From contig NZ_PVUE01000002.1 in assembly GCF_003003235.1 (NCBI RefSeq), forward strand, positions 62,001 to 126,000: DNA of 64,000 nucleotides, written 5' to 3'. The DNA is from Antricoccus suffuscus (GTDB taxonomy: Bacteria; Actinomycetota; Actinomycetes; Mycobacteriales; Antricoccaceae). The notes beneath the pieces were generated by a model that saw nothing but the letters and a program-made list of their open reading frames with translations, was not told where the DNA came from and did not search any database. Made by a program: the position numbers and the translations under genes. Positions 18,629-29,719 of this stretch are shown here, piece after piece. The stretch's first letter is position 1. Each line of letters begins with the position of its first letter.

Positions 18629-18973
18629 ATGAGTTCTGACCCGACGGCGGACGCCGAGAAAATCAACCGTGCCGAGGCAAAACGGTCACGTAAAGCGCAA
18701 GCCACTCGAGGTCAGGACGACGGATGGACGGCCACCGGTACCCTCCTCGCAGGCATCGTCGTGTGGGGCGGCATTGGGTGGCTACTGAGCCGCTGGACCG
18801 ATTGGATTGGTTTCCTTCCGATCGGTGTGGTTCTCGGTGCGGCACTCGGGGTCTACCTCGTGGTGAAGCAGGCCGGGGACCCGCCACCGTTGCTGGATAT
18901 CAGCAAGGGACAGAAGCGCAGCAGATTCGTCTCGGAGGCGACCAAGCGTAAGCAAGGCCTGCCGGATGAGTGA
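18629..18973 (+). CDS. AtpZ/AtpI family two-helix membrane protein
   Basis: 114 residues. A basic, charged N-terminus is followed by two membrane helices (TGTLLAGIVVWGGIGWLLSR and FLPIGVVLGAALGVYLVV) and a basic tail. The G-rich first helix with GGIGW and the LPIGVVLGAALGVYLVVK second helix resemble the AtpZ (ATPase_gene1) family encoded in front of many atp operons. AtpZ and AtpI are reported to form a membrane complex for cation supply or c-ring assembly. Followed by 236 nt without a gene before atpB. Confidence 0.7.
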   Translation: MSSDPTADAEKINRAEAKRSRKAQATRGQDDGWTATGTLLAGIVVWGGIGWLLSRWTDWIGFLPIGVVLGAALGVYLVVKQAGDPPPLLDISKGQKRSRFVSEATKRKQGLPDE

Positions 18974-19209
18974 CTCGTTGTCGGCTCGCGGCCGGACCCA
19001 CATCACACCCAGATTAAAGTCACACACGAACGCGTAAAACCTCGGTCTGGGGGTGTCGAAGGGCGAAGAGCGTCCTTGTACACTCTGCAAGGCTGCGCGC
19101 CCGGCTAGGCAACCCGACTGGGCAATCAGTGAGCGACGCAGAAAAAAATGAGCACCATCGCAGTAGAGCAATCGACCATGACTAAATGAGCGTGTGAAAG
19201 GAGACGGCA

Positions 19210-20016
19210 TTGAACGCCGCCGTCCTGGCAGCCCCGTACCCGGGCTTTGTACCGCCGGATCCGACCCACGAATTCAACCCGACCCCGATCTGGGATTTCT
19301 CGATTGCCGGGATCGAGTTCGCGATCACCCGGATCACCCTGATCAACTGGGTTGCAATCATCGCCGTAGTGGCTCTCTTTGTGGCTGCCTCGCGCAAGCC
19401 GAAGATTGTCCCCGGAAGACTGCAGTTCGTGGGCGAGTCGGCGTACGGATTCGTCCGGGGGAGCATCGCCCGCGATGTGATTGGCCCTCATGGTGTCAAG
19501 TACGCGCCGCTTCTTGCATCATTCTTCTTCTTCATTCTCGCGAACAACATGATGGGCATCATCCCGTTCGCCCAAGTGGCGCCCACAGGCAAGTTCGCGC
19601 TGCCGCTGTTGCTGTCGATCATTGTCTACGTCTGGTTCATCGGCGTGGGCATCAAGCATCAGGGTCTGCTGACCTACTTCAAGAACCTCGTGTTCATCCC
19701 TGGCGTGCCGTGGCCGCTCTACTTCATGCTGATCCCGATCGAGGCCGCTCAGAAGCTCATCTTCCGGCCGTTCACGCTTGCCGTGCGTCTTTTTGCCAAC
19801 ATGTTTGCCGGGCACCTTCTCGTGGTCGTGTTCGCGCTGGGTGGTATCTACATGTTGTCCCAGCCTCACATCGGGCTTAAGGTCCTGTCCCCGTTCGCGA
19901 TTCTGTTCGCGATCATCATGGTCTTCTTCGAACTACTGGTAGAAGTCCTACAGGCGTATGTCTTCACTCTTCTCGCCGCTACCTATCTTGAGGAAGCGTC
20001 GGGCAGTGGCCACTAG
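19210..20016 (+). CDS. atpB: F1Fo ATP synthase subunit a
   Basis: 268 residues, TTG start with AAAGGAG upstream. Fo subunit that forms the two proton half-channels against the c-ring. The essential Arg lies in FTLAVRLFANMFAGH (helix 5); FFFILANNMMGIIPF and LLVEVLQAYVFTLLAATYL are further family blocks. Multiple membrane helices. First of the eight structural genes atpBEFHAGDC, all on the plus strand. Confidence 0.97.
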   Translation: MNAAVLAAPYPGFVPPDPTHEFNPTPIWDFSIAGIEFAITRITLINWVAIIAVVALFVAASRKPKIVPGRLQFVGESAYGFVRGSIARDVIGPHGVKYAPLLASFFFFILANNMMGIIPFAQVAPTGKFALPLLLSIIVYVWFIGVGIKHQGLLTYFKNLVFIPGVPWPLYFMLIPIEAAQKLIFRPFTLAVRLFANMFAGHLLVVVFALGGIYMLSQPHIGLKVLSPFAILFAIIMVFFELLVEVLQAYVFTLLAATYLEEASGSGH

Positions 20017-20109
20017 AACCCCACATTTGGGGTGTTAACCGGCCGCATCGCAATCTTGCACCACCGCATTACCCAGAAGTACTCACGCACATAATCGACA
20101 TCCATGTGA

Positions 20110-20379
<270 letters not shown>

Positions 20380-20456
20380 ATCGAGCCAAGTAACCACTGC
20401 GTTAGTTGGCTCGATCCTGACCCGCGAGGGCGGCTCAGGAGAATAGATGGGATGGA

Positions 20457-21008
20457 ATGAACATGACGTTCATTGCTGCCGAGGCGAACTCAAACCCCCT
20501 GATCCCGCCAGTTGGCGAGATCATCATCGGGCTCATTGGGTTCATAATCCTCGCGTTCGTACTGATGAAGTTCGCGTGGCCCGCGTTCGAGAAGGTTTAC
20601 GCCGCTCGGGCCGAGGCGATCGAGGGCGGCATCGCCAAGGCCGAAGCCGCACAGCGTGAAGCCAAGGCCGCGCTCGACAAGTACAACTCACAGCTTGAAG
20701 GCGCACGCACCGAAGCGGCGACGATCCGCGAGGACGCGCGCGCCGAAGGCCAGCGCATCATCGACGAGATGAAGCAGCAGGCGCAGGTTGAGTCTGACCG
20801 CATCATCGCTCGCGGCGCGGAATCGCTGAGTGTGCAGCGCCAACAGGTCGTCAACGAGCTGCGCCAGCAGGTGGGCCAGGTTTCGGTCAACCTCGCCGGC
20901 CGGATCGTCGGTGCCAATCTCTCCGACGACTCCAACGCGCACGCGACGGTGGATCAGTTCCTTGACGAGCTCGACGGTATGTCGGCCACGACAGGAGCGC
21001 AGAAGTAA
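20457..21008 (+). CDS. atpF: F1Fo ATP synthase subunit b
   Basis: 183 residues with one N-terminal membrane helix (GEIIIGLIGFIILAFVLMKF, about residues 21-40), then a long Ala/Glu/Arg-rich coiled coil forming the peripheral stalk. Start taken at ATG 20457; an ATG two codons later is possible. The stop overlaps the ATG of atpH. It is a separate gene from delta, unlike the b-delta fusion of mycobacteria. Confidence 0.95.
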   Translation: MNMTFIAAEANSNPLIPPVGEIIIGLIGFIILAFVLMKFAWPAFEKVYAARAEAIEGGIAKAEAAQREAKAALDKYNSQLEGARTEAATIREDARAEGQRIIDEMKQQAQVESDRIIARGAESLSVQRQQVVNELRQQVGQVSVNLAGRIVGANLSDDSNAHATVDQFLDELDGMSATTGAQK

Positions 21009-21841
21009 TGCAACCCGCACTGATGCAGGCGACAAGCCGCGAGTCTCTGGCTACCGTGCGTGTCACGCTCGACCGGCTGGTCGACACGCTGGACACGCAA
21101 GCCACACTCCAGCTAGCCGATGACCTCTTCGCCGTCGCATCGTTGCTCGACTCTGAGATCGGCCTACGCCGTACTCTCGGCGATGCAGCCTCACCGGCAT
21201 CGGCGCGGGCCGAACTCCTTAAGCGCCTCCTGTCCGGCAAGGTCGGCGACAATGCGATCGACGTAAGTACGTCGGCAGCGGCCCAGCCGTGGTCGGTGCC
21301 CGGCGACCTTGTCGACGCAGTGGTCGAGGCGGCACGTCAGAGTGCGTTGGCCGGCGCCGAGAAGGAACAATTGATCGACCGCGTCGAGGACGAGTTGTTT
21401 CGATTTGCACGTATCCTTGAGGCGAACGGCGATCTGGAGCAGGCGCTCGGCGACGCCAACAAGCCCGTCGACACTCGAGTGAAGCTGCTTGACGACGTAC
21501 TTGTCGACAAGGTGAGCCCGGTGACTAAGCAATTGGTGACCAAGGCGGTGTCCACTCCTCGTGGTCAGTCCGTCTTCGGTGGTGTCGAAAGCCTGGTCGA
21601 GCTGGCCGCAAAACGGCGCTCCAGGTCGGTCGCGATCGTGACCTCGCCGGTCCCGTTGACCGCGGAGCAGGAACAGCGGCTGGCCGCAACACTGCGCAAG
21701 GTTTATGGCCGTGAAATCGCGATCTCGGTCGATGTGGATCGTTCGGTACTCGGCGGCTTGCGCGTGCAAGTCGGCGACGACCTGATAGACGGGACGGTTG
21801 CGAACCGTCTTAGTGACGCACAACGCCGGTTCGCCGGTTAA
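21008..21841 (+). CDS. atpH: F1Fo ATP synthase subunit delta
   Basis: 277 residues, longer than the ~180 of E. coli but usual for actinobacteria, which carry an N-terminal extension. Delta joins the top of F1 to the b stalk. The C-terminal conserved region is SVAIVTSPVPLTAEQEQRLA with GREIAISVDVDRSVLGGLRV. It overlaps atpF by one base (TAATG) and precedes atpA by 34 nt. Confidence 0.94.
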   Translation: MQPALMQATSRESLATVRVTLDRLVDTLDTQATLQLADDLFAVASLLDSEIGLRRTLGDAASPASARAELLKRLLSGKVGDNAIDVSTSAAAQPWSVPGDLVDAVVEAARQSALAGAEKEQLIDRVEDELFRFARILEANGDLEQALGDANKPVDTRVKLLDDVLVDKVSPVTKQLVTKAVSTPRGQSVFGGVESLVELAAKRRSRSVAIVTSPVPLTAEQEQRLAATLRKVYGREIAISVDVDRSVLGGLRVQVGDDLIDGTVANRLSDAQRRFAG

Positions 21842-21875
21842 GAATTCTTAACAAACGAGAGCAGGGACTAAAACC

Positions 21876-23513
21876 ATGGCGGAGTTGACGATCTCCTCAG
21901 ACGAGATCCGTAGCGCCCTTGACAGCTACGTCTCGTCGTACACGACCGACGTGTCGCGGGAGGAAGTCGGCGTAGTCAGCGACACGGCCGACGGCATCGC
22001 GCACGTCGAGGGTCTGCCCTCGGCGATGACCAACGAGTTGCTTCAGTTCGAGGGCGGCGTCCTCGGCGTCGCGCTCAACCTCGACGCCCGCGAGATCGGC
22101 GCCGTCATCCTCGGCGACTACGAGCACATTGCGCAGGGTCAGTCGGTCAGCCGCACCGGACGCATTCTGTCGGTACCGGTCGGCGACAAGTTCCTCGGCC
22201 GCGTCATTGACCCGCTCGGTACGCCGATCGACGGGCTCGGCGAGATCGAGGCCGAAGAGGACCGCGCTCTCGAGCTGCAGGCTGCCTCGGTCGTCGAGCG
22301 TCAGCCGGTGAAGGAGCCCATGCAGACCGGTATCAAGGCGATCGACGCCATGACACCGATCGGCCGCGGCCAGCGCCAGTTGATCATCGGCGACCGCAAG
22401 ACGGGCAAAACCGCGGTCTGCATCGACACGATCATCAACCAGAAGGAAGCCTGGGAAACCGGCGACCCGAAGCAGCAGGTCCGCTGCATCTACGTCGCGA
22501 TCGGCCAGAAGGGCTCGACGATCTCCGGCGTCCGCGCCGCCCTCGAAGACGCAGGCGCCCTCGAGTACACCACGATCGTCGCCTCTCCCGCGTCCGACCC
22601 GGCCGGCTTCAAGTGGCTCGCGCCGTACACTGGCTCCGCTCTGGGACAGCACTGGATGTACCAGGGCAAGCACGTCCTGATCGTGTTCGACGACCTGACC
22701 AAGCAGGCCGAGGCCTACCGTGCGATCTCGCTGCTGCTGCGTCGCCCGCCAGGGCGCGAGGCATACCCCGGCGACGTCTTCTACTTGCACTCGCGGCTGC
22801 TCGAGCGTTGCGCGAAGCTCTCCGACGAGCTTGGCGGCGGTTCGATGACCGGTCTTCCGATCATTGAGACCAAGGCCAACGACGTGTCGGCCTACATCCC
22901 GACCAACGTCATCTCGATCACCGACGGACAGTGCTTCCTGCAGTCCGACCTCTTCAACAGCGGCGTTCGGCCGGCTATCAACGTCGGCATCTCGGTCTCC
23001 CGTGTCGGTGGTTCGGCGCAGGTCAAGGCCATGCGTAAGGTCGCCGGCTCGCTGCGTCTGAACCTCTCGCAGTTCCGCGAGCTCGAAGCATTCTCGGCGT
23101 TCGCTTCGGACCTCGACGCGACCTCTCGGGCCACCCTGGACCGCGGCGCGCGACTGGTCGAGATCCTCAAGCAGCCGCAGTACTCGCCGTTCGCGGTCGA
23201 GGAGCAGGTTGTCTCGATCTACCTTGGCACCAACGGCCATCTCGACGTCGTGGCGATCGAGGACGTCAGCCGCTTCGAGTCGGAGTTCCACGAGTTCCTG
23301 CGGCACCAGCACCCCGATGTCATGGGGTCGATTAAGGAGTCGCGCGAACTTTCCGACGCGGCCGCTGATGAGCTCGAGACGGCGATCACCGAGTTCCAGA
23401 AGAGGTTCGTCACGCACGCGGGTGAGCGTCTGATCAACGACGCTCCGGCCGCGACGATGGACGCTGACGATGTCGGCCAGGAGAAGGTCACCGTCTACAA
23501 GGCTAAGAAGTAG
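21876..23513 (+). CDS. atpA: F1Fo ATP synthase subunit alpha
   Basis: 545 residues, non-catalytic nucleotide-binding subunit. N-terminal beta barrel, then the nucleotide domain with Walker [15 protein letters not shown] (about residue 170) and [16 protein letters not shown] (Walker B). The arginine finger region [15 protein letters not shown] and [15 protein letters not shown] are present. The C-terminus carries an extra tail of about 30-40 residues after the helical domain (from about [14 protein letters not shown]), like the mycobacterial alpha tail that suppresses ATP hydrolysis; that role here is by analogy. Confidence 0.97.
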   Translation: MAELTISSDEIRSALDSYVSSYTTDVSREEVGVVSDTADGIAHVEGLPSAMTNELLQFEGGVLGVALNLDAREIGAVILGDYEHIAQGQSVSRTGRILSVPVGDKFLGRVIDPLGTPIDGLGEIEAEEDRALELQAASVVERQPVKEPMQTGIKAIDAMTPIGRGQRQLIIGDRKTGKTAVCIDTIINQKEAWETGDPKQQVRCIYVAIGQKGSTISGVRAALEDAGALEYTTIVASPASDPAGFKWLAPYTGSALGQHWMYQGKHVLIVFDDLTKQAEAYRAISLLLRRPPGREAYPGDVFYLHSRLLERCAKLSDELGGGSMTGLPIIETKANDVSAYIPTNVISITDGQCFLQSDLFNSGVRPAINVGISVSRVGGSAQVKAMRKVAGSLRLNLSQFRELEAFSAFASDLDATSRATLDRGARLVEILKQPQYSPFAVEEQVVSIYLGTNGHLDVVAIEDVSRFESEFHEFLRHQHPDVMGSIKESRELSDAAADELETAITEFQKRFVTHAGERLINDAPAATMDADDVGQEKVTVYKAKK

Positions 23514-23525
23514 GCGGCGTAGAAG

Positions 23526-24473
23526 ATGGCAGCTTCCATTCGCGATCTGAAACGTCGACTTGCCTCGGTCAACTCGACGAAGAAGATCACGCGTGCGCAA
23601 GAGCTCATCGCGACCACGCGGATCTCCAAGTCGCAGGCGAAGGCCGCCGCGGCTAAGCCGTACGCCTCCGAGATGACTCGCGTCATGTCGGCGTTGGCTG
23701 GCTCGGCGACGCTCGACCACCCGCTACTGGTCGAACGCGACGACCCGAAGCGGGCCGCGATCTTGCTGGTGACGGCGGACCGCGGGCTGTGCGGCGGCTA
23801 CAACACCAACGCGATTCGCACAGCGGAGGAGCTGCAGCAGTTGCTGCGCAGCGAGGGCAAGGAGCCGGTGCTGTTCGTGACCGGTCGCCGTGGGGTCGGT
23901 TACTACACGTTCCGTGAGCGCGAGCTCGCCGGTTCGTGGACCGGCTTCTCCGAGCAGCCCTCGTACGACGACGCTCGCGAGGCCGCATCGGCGTTGATGA
24001 AAGGCTTCGTCGCAGGCGCGGACGACGACGAGCAGGGTGGCGGCAAGGACGGTATCGTCGGCTTCGACGAGATCCATATCGTCTATACCCAGTTCAAGTC
24101 GATGCTCTCCCAGGAAGCCACGGCGACCCGGGTCGCTCCGCTGGTCATCGAGTACGCCGATGCCGACGACGCGGCCCGCGACGAGGGCAAGGTGCCGCCG
24201 TCGTACGAGTTTGAACCTGACGCGACCAGCCTGCTCGATGCGATGTTGCCGAAGTACCTCAACACCCGCATCTACGCCGCGATGCTCGAGTCGTCGGCAT
24301 CCGAGTCGGCGGCACGTCGTACGGCGATGAAGTCGGCAACGGATAACGCCAACGACCTCATCAGGAACCTCACGCGCGAGGCTAACCAGGCACGACAAGC
24401 GCAAATTACCCAGGAAATCAGCGAGATTGTCGGCGGCGCCGATGCGCTCGCCAGTGCAGGAAGTGACGATTAA
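23526..24473 (+). CDS. atpG: F1Fo ATP synthase subunit gamma
   Basis: 315 residues, central rotor shaft. N-terminal coil ([20 protein letters not shown]), the Rossmann-like globular part with [17 protein letters not shown], and the C-terminal coil [23 protein letters not shown]. An acidic, Gly-rich insertion ([12 protein letters not shown], near residue 165) matches the position of the mycobacterial gamma loop, which modulates ATP hydrolysis. Ends one base before the atpD ATG. Confidence 0.96.
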   Translation: MAASIRDLKRRLASVNSTKKITRAQELIATTRISKSQAKAAAAKPYASEMTRVMSALAGSATLDHPLLVERDDPKRAAILLVTADRGLCGGYNTNAIRTAEELQQLLRSEGKEPVLFVTGRRGVGYYTFRERELAGSWTGFSEQPSYDDAREAASALMKGFVAGADDDEQGGGKDGIVGFDEIHIVYTQFKSMLSQEATATRVAPLVIEYADADDAARDEGKVPPSYEFEPDATSLLDAMLPKYLNTRIYAAMLESSASESAARRTAMKSATDNANDLIRNLTREANQARQAQITQEISEIVGGADALASAGSDD

Positions 24474-25919
<1,446 letters not shown>

Positions 25920-25970
25920 CTCCGACCTGCTCAGTAAACTCTTATAGGTATCGAAAGGAGCGCCAACCTC

Positions 25971-26360
25971 ATGCCACTGAAGGTTGAGTTGGTCTCTGTC
26001 GAGCGGCTGATCTGGTCCGGCGAGGCCGATATGGTTATCGCCCGGACCACCGAGGGTGAGCTCGGCATAATGCCGGGCCACGCACCGGTGCTCGGTCAGC
26101 TGTCTGAAGACCAAGGCGTCGTACAGATTCATCGCACCGGCGAGTCGAATCTGATTGCCGCCGTCCACGGCGGTTTCCTGTCGGTCACCGCTGAGGGAGT
26201 GTCGATCCTGGCCGAGACGGCGGAGTTATCCGACGAAATTGATGTCCAACGCGCCGAACGGGCCCTCGACCGGGCCGGTGACGGTGAGAGCCCCGATCAG
26301 GCCGCCGCGGCCGCTCGGGCCAACGCAAGACTCACCGCGGCGTCGAAGTCCAGAAGTTGA
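25971..26360 (+). CDS. atpC: F1Fo ATP synthase subunit epsilon
   Basis: 129 residues. N-terminal ten-strand barrel ([36 protein letters not shown]) and a short C-terminal helical part ([23 protein letters not shown]) that in other species can insert into F1 and inhibit hydrolysis. CGAAAGGAGC precedes the ATG. Last atp gene; a terminator follows 12 nt after the stop. Confidence 0.96.
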   Translation: MPLKVELVSVERLIWSGEADMVIARTTEGELGIMPGHAPVLGQLSEDQGVVQIHRTGESNLIAAVHGGFLSVTAEGVSILAETAELSDEIDVQRAERALDRAGDGESPDQAAAAARANARLTAASKSRS

Positions 26361-26372
26361 TAGTTCACAATA

Positions 26373-26411
26373 GTTCGCACCCAGGCATTTGTCTGGGTGC
26401 GAACTTGTTTT
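26373..26411 (+). terminator. Intrinsic terminator of the atp operon
   Basis: A perfect 12-bp stem GTTCGCACCCAG / CTGGGTGCGAAC (26373-26384 with 26393-26404) with an 8-nt loop is followed by TTGTTTT. Confidence 0.9.
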
Positions 26412-26490
26412 AGCGGGAAGCGTCGGGCCGGTGAGCCCGACGGGCAGCATCGAATCTGCAGGTCCACAGAATCAAATTTAGGGGCGGCCA

Positions 26491-26925
26491 GTGCATATTG
26501 CGTGGTATGTGCTGTTACTGATCGCCGTGATGGCCGTGCTGCTGGTCGCGTTCCTCGTGCGCAGGCGGGTCCTGGTCACTAGCCGTGGTGCCATCGAGAT
26601 GAGCGTGCATCGCGGGCGCGGGCCATTCGGGGGATGGGCATTAGGTGTCGCGACGTTTAGCGGCGGCGAGTTACGGTGGTATCGGCTGGCTTCCCTGCGG
26701 CCTGGGCCGGCCGAGCGATTTAGCCGCAGCGACGGCAGCATCAGCGGGCGGCGTTCGCCACGCGCGGACGAGTTGACGTGGATCCCGCCGGACGCGGTCA
26801 TCTTCGAGTGCACGTCGGCGCATGGCCCGCAGACCATCGCACTGAGCAAAAGCGCGTCGACCGGTCTGCTGTCGTGGTGGGAATCGGTGCCGCCTGGTTA
26901 CCGCAATGGCCTGAGCGACTTCTAG
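26491..26925 (+). CDS. DUF2550 family membrane protein
   Basis: 144 residues from GTG. One N-terminal membrane helix (VLLLIAVMAVLLVAFLV) is followed by a cytoplasmic or wall-side domain with the DUF2550 pattern: RGPFGGWALGVATFSGGELRWYRLASL and ALSKSASTGLLSWWESVPPG. The family is restricted to actinobacteria, is regularly found next to atpC (Rv1312 in M. tuberculosis) and has no known function. 196 nt separate it from the convergent cobO-type gene; that gap holds only an imperfect inverted repeat around 27040-27105. Confidence 0.85.
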   Translation: MHIAWYVLLLIAVMAVLLVAFLVRRRVLVTSRGAIEMSVHRGRGPFGGWALGVATFSGGELRWYRLASLRPGPAERFSRSDGSISGRRSPRADELTWIPPDAVIFECTSAHGPQTIALSKSASTGLLSWWESVPPGYRNGLSDF

Positions 26926-27121
26926 CCTCCACGATCCTTGAGAAAGTCCGCGCGATCCGTGACTTCGTACCTCGTCCGCACACAGATGTATGGCTCTGCA
27001 GCGCTGATGGCGAAATCTTGCTGTCAAATGGCACAAATGTACGATCCGCCGTGCGCGAACGCCACCACAATTGGTCGCACGCGACGGATCGCGGGACATT
27101 CGTGACCGATTGTGGGGCGGG

Positions 27122-27703
27122 TTAGCGGTCGCCGCCGGGTATCCATTTCACGTCGCCGCCGGGGTTAGCGAGGCGGCCCGCGATAAACAGCAGGTCCGAG
27201 AGCCGGTTCAGGTACTTAGCCGTCAGCGGGCTGATCTTGTCGCCGTACTTCTCGACCGCCGCCCAGATCGATCGCTCGGCGCGCCGTGCCGTGGTGCGGG
27301 CCAGGTGGAGGTAGGCCGCTCCCGCCGTACCGCCGGGAAGGATGAAACTGTCCAGCTTGGCCAGACCTTCGTTGAGCTCGTCGCACCAGCCCTCGAGGCG
27401 GTCGATGTAGTCCTGCTCGATCCGCAGCGGCGGGTACTTCGGGTTTTCCGCCGGCGGGGTGCACAGGTCCGCGCCAACGTCGAACAAGTCGTTCTGCACG
27501 TGCACGAGTACCTCGCGCAGCCGGTCCGGGATATCCGCGGCACACAGCGGTGACAGCGCCAGGCCAATGACCGAGTTGGTCTCGTCAACATCGGCGTACG
27601 CAGTCAGTCGTTCGTCGGTCTTGGAAATTCGGGAGAAGTCACCGAGTCCGGTGGTACCGGCGTCGCCGGTGCGGGTATAGATCTTCGTCAGATGAACGGC
27701 CAT
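27122..27703 (-). CDS. Cob(I)alamin adenosyltransferase, PduO type
   Basis: 193 residues. It attaches the 5'-deoxyadenosyl group of ATP to cob(I)alamin, making the AdoCbl used by the mutases in this window. The N-terminal ATP loop is [19 protein letters not shown], and the conserved Arg/Asp/Asn residues occur in [22 protein letters not shown] and [12 protein letters not shown]. The C-terminal block is [15 protein letters not shown]. Divergent from murA, as in M. tuberculosis (Rv1314c/murA). No cobalamin riboswitch was recognised before it. Confidence 0.93.
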   Translation of the reverse strand: MAVHLTKIYTRTGDAGTTGLGDFSRISKTDERLTAYADVDETNSVIGLALSPLCAADIPDRLREVLVHVQNDLFDVGADLCTPPAENPKYPPLRIEQDYIDRLEGWCDELNEGLAKLDSFILPGGTAGAAYLHLARTTARRAERSIWAAVEKYGDKISPLTAKYLNRLSDLLFIAGRLANPGGDVKWIPGGDR

Positions 27704-27788
27704 GCGCTTGAGGTTACCCGGGGTGAATGTGGCCCGATCGTCGCAGCCGGGTACGTCGCGCGGGCGCGCCGCCCAATATCATCGTCGG

Positions 27789-29084
27789 ATGGATATTTTC
27801 CGGGTCGGCGGTAACGCGCGCCTCGAGGGCGAGGTGACCGTCAGCGGCGCTAAGAACAGTGTGCTCAAGCTGATGGCGGCGACCCTGCTGACTCCCGGAA
27901 CGACGACGATCAACCGTGCACCGGACATTCTCGACGTGTCGATCATGTCCGAGGTGCTGCGCCGACTGGGCTGTCAGGTCCGGTTTTCCGGAGGCACTTT
28001 GACGATTGCCGTGCCGGAAGACCCCAGTACCGAGACCGACTACCAACTGGTACGCCGGATGCGCGCGTCGATCGCGGTTCTTGGACCGCTCGTTGCGCGC
28101 TGGGGGCACGCGAAGGTGGCGCTTCCCGGCGGCGACGCTATCGGTTCGCGCGGGCTCGACATGCACGTTGCGGGGCTTGTGCAGCTTGGCGCGCAAGTGC
28201 ACAGCGAGCACGGGTTTCTCATTGCTCGGGCGGATCGGCTACATGGCGCCACCATCCGCCTTGACTTCCCAAGTGTCGGCGCGACCGAGAACATCCTTAT
28301 GGCGGCAGTCTTGGCGGAGGGGCGCACCGTCATCGACAACACCGCACGCGAGCCGGAGATCATCGACCTCGTGCAGTTCCTCAACAAGATGGGTGCGCAG
28401 ATCGAAGGCGAGGGGACCCCGACGCTCGTGGTGGACGGGGTGTCGCAGTTGAAGCCGGTCGAACACGACACGGTGCCTGACCGGATAGTTGCCGGTACCT
28501 GGGCGATGGCAGCGGTTATGACGCGAGGCGACGTCACCGTGCGAGGCGCCACCGCAGCGCACCTGGAGCGCGTGCTGGATCTGTTGGGCGCCAGTGGGGC
28601 AATGATCGACACACATCTGACCGACGGGCGCGGGTTCCGGGTACGGATGAATGATCGACCCAAGAGCATCGACGTACGGACGCTGCCGTACCCAGGGTTC
28701 CCGACGGATCTACAACCGATGGCGATCGCGCTCGACTCGATCGCCCAAGGTAGCTCGATTGTGACGGAGAACGTTTTTGAGGGCCGCTTCATGTTTACCA
28801 ACGAGCTAATTCGGCTGGGCGCGTCGATTCAGGTTGACGGCCATCATGCCGCGATTCGCGGTACCGAGCGGCTGTCGAGCGCACCGGTGGAGGCGACGGA
28901 CATCCGGGCCGGTGCGGGTCTGGTGCTCGCGGGGCTGGTTGCCGACGGGTTTACCGACGTCGCGCACGTACATCACATCGACCGCGGCTATCCCGGGTTC
29001 GAGCAGCAGCTCAGCGCTTTGGGCGCCGACGTACGACGGATCCATGCACCGGACGAAGACTACTTCGGCCCGCCATCGACGTGA
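27789..29084 (+). CDS. murA: UDP-N-acetylglucosamine 1-carboxyvinyltransferase
   Basis: 431 residues from ATG 27789 ([16 protein letters not shown]); an open upstream extension of 29 codons is not conserved. It catalyses the first committed step of peptidoglycan synthesis, adding enolpyruvate from PEP to UDP-GlcNAc. [16 protein letters not shown] carries the conserved K/N. In the catalytic loop the usual Cys is replaced by D116 ([16 protein letters not shown]), the change found in mycobacteria and other naturally fosfomycin-tolerant bacteria. The remaining blocks [16 protein letters not shown] and [18 protein letters not shown] are normal. Confidence 0.96.
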   Translation: MDIFRVGGNARLEGEVTVSGAKNSVLKLMAATLLTPGTTTINRAPDILDVSIMSEVLRRLGCQVRFSGGTLTIAVPEDPSTETDYQLVRRMRASIAVLGPLVARWGHAKVALPGGDAIGSRGLDMHVAGLVQLGAQVHSEHGFLIARADRLHGATIRLDFPSVGATENILMAAVLAEGRTVIDNTAREPEIIDLVQFLNKMGAQIEGEGTPTLVVDGVSQLKPVEHDTVPDRIVAGTWAMAAVMTRGDVTVRGATAAHLERVLDLLGASGAMIDTHLTDGRGFRVRMNDRPKSIDVRTLPYPGFPTDLQPMAIALDSIAQGSSIVTENVFEGRFMFTNELIRLGASIQVDGHHAAIRGTERLSSAPVEATDIRAGAGLVLAGLVADGFTDVAHVHHIDRGYPGFEQQLSALGADVRRIHAPDEDYFGPPST

Positions 29085-29097
29085 TGGCGGGCCGAAG
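29063..29097. terminator. Hairpin between convergent murA and MaoC genes
   Basis: A perfect 14-bp inverted repeat (CTTCGGCCCGCCAT, 29063-29076, with 29084-29097) encloses a 7-nt loop containing most of the murA stop codon. The left arm encodes the last residues of MurA. There is no U tract on either side, so it may act as a bidirectional, possibly Rho-assisted stop or as an mRNA-protecting hairpin. Confidence 0.6.
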
Positions 29098-29117
29098 CAG
29101 GTGGCGCTAAAAGCGGG

Positions 29118-29579
29118 TTACGGTACGACGACCGACAGCATCCGTGCGACACAGACCGGCTTGTCGATGCCTTCGGCCTCGATCGTCCAGTCCCACGTCG
29201 CGCGCGAGCCCATCGCGATATCGGTGACCTCGACGAGCTTCGCCGTGGCACGCACCTTGGAGCCGACCGGTGTGGGGTGCGGGAAACGCACCTTGTCACA
29301 GCCGTAGTTGACGCCCATCTTCACGTTCTCGACGGAGGACAGCATCGGGCTGAACATCGGCAACAGCGACAACGTCATGAAGCCGTGCACGATCGTGCCG
29401 CCGAATGGCCCCTGCTTGGCCTTCTCGACGTCGATGTGGATCCACTGGTGGTCGCCGGTGGCATCGGCGAACTGGTTTACCGCATCCTGCGTCACTTCGA
29501 ACCAGTCGGTCGGGCCGAGCTCGATGCCGACGTTGGCCTTCAGATCGTCGACTCCGTTGAATACCTTGACTTCTGCCAT
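29118..29579 (-). CDS. MaoC-like (R)-specific enoyl-CoA hydratase / 3-hydroxyacyl-thioester dehydratase
   Basis: 153 residues from ATG 29579, which has AAAGGAG upstream; a longer open frame is not conserved. Single hot-dog fold with the hydratase-2 motif: FADATGDHQWIHIDVEKAKQGPFGGTIVHG supplies the catalytic Asp and His. The sequence closely resembles what I remember of M. tuberculosis Rv0130 (HtdZ). It would hydrate trans-enoyl-CoA to the (R)-3-hydroxy form. It is divergent from the ethylmalonyl-CoA mutase gene, with 140 nt between the starts, which suggests a role in the same acyl-CoA metabolism, but the substrate is inference. Confidence 0.9.
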   Translation of the reverse strand: MAEVKVFNGVDDLKANVGIELGPTDWFEVTQDAVNQFADATGDHQWIHIDVEKAKQGPFGGTIVHGFMTLSLLPMFSPMLSSVENVKMGVNYGCDKVRFPHPTPVGSKVRATAKLVEVTDIAMGSRATWDWTIEAEGIDKPVCVARMLSVVVP

Positions 29580-29719
29580 AAGAACTCCTTTGTCGCATTT
29601 TGGTGAACCGATGTCGGCCTTCAACGTATAGAACCACACGCGGTTTGGCGACCACCACCGCGCGGCCGAGCTACTCGCCAGTACGATGAGGGTTCCCATC
29701 CCTGCGGAGGTTTTCCGAT

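Noticed and set aside
21897-23720. 607-codon minus-strand frame opposite atpA
   Set aside because: Antisense shadow of a highly conserved gene; Arg/Asp/Leu-rich composition with no domain features.
29580-29719. Possible cobalamin riboswitch before ecm
   Set aside because: The spacer to the divergent MaoC gene is only 140 nt and no B12-box-like conserved core is visible.
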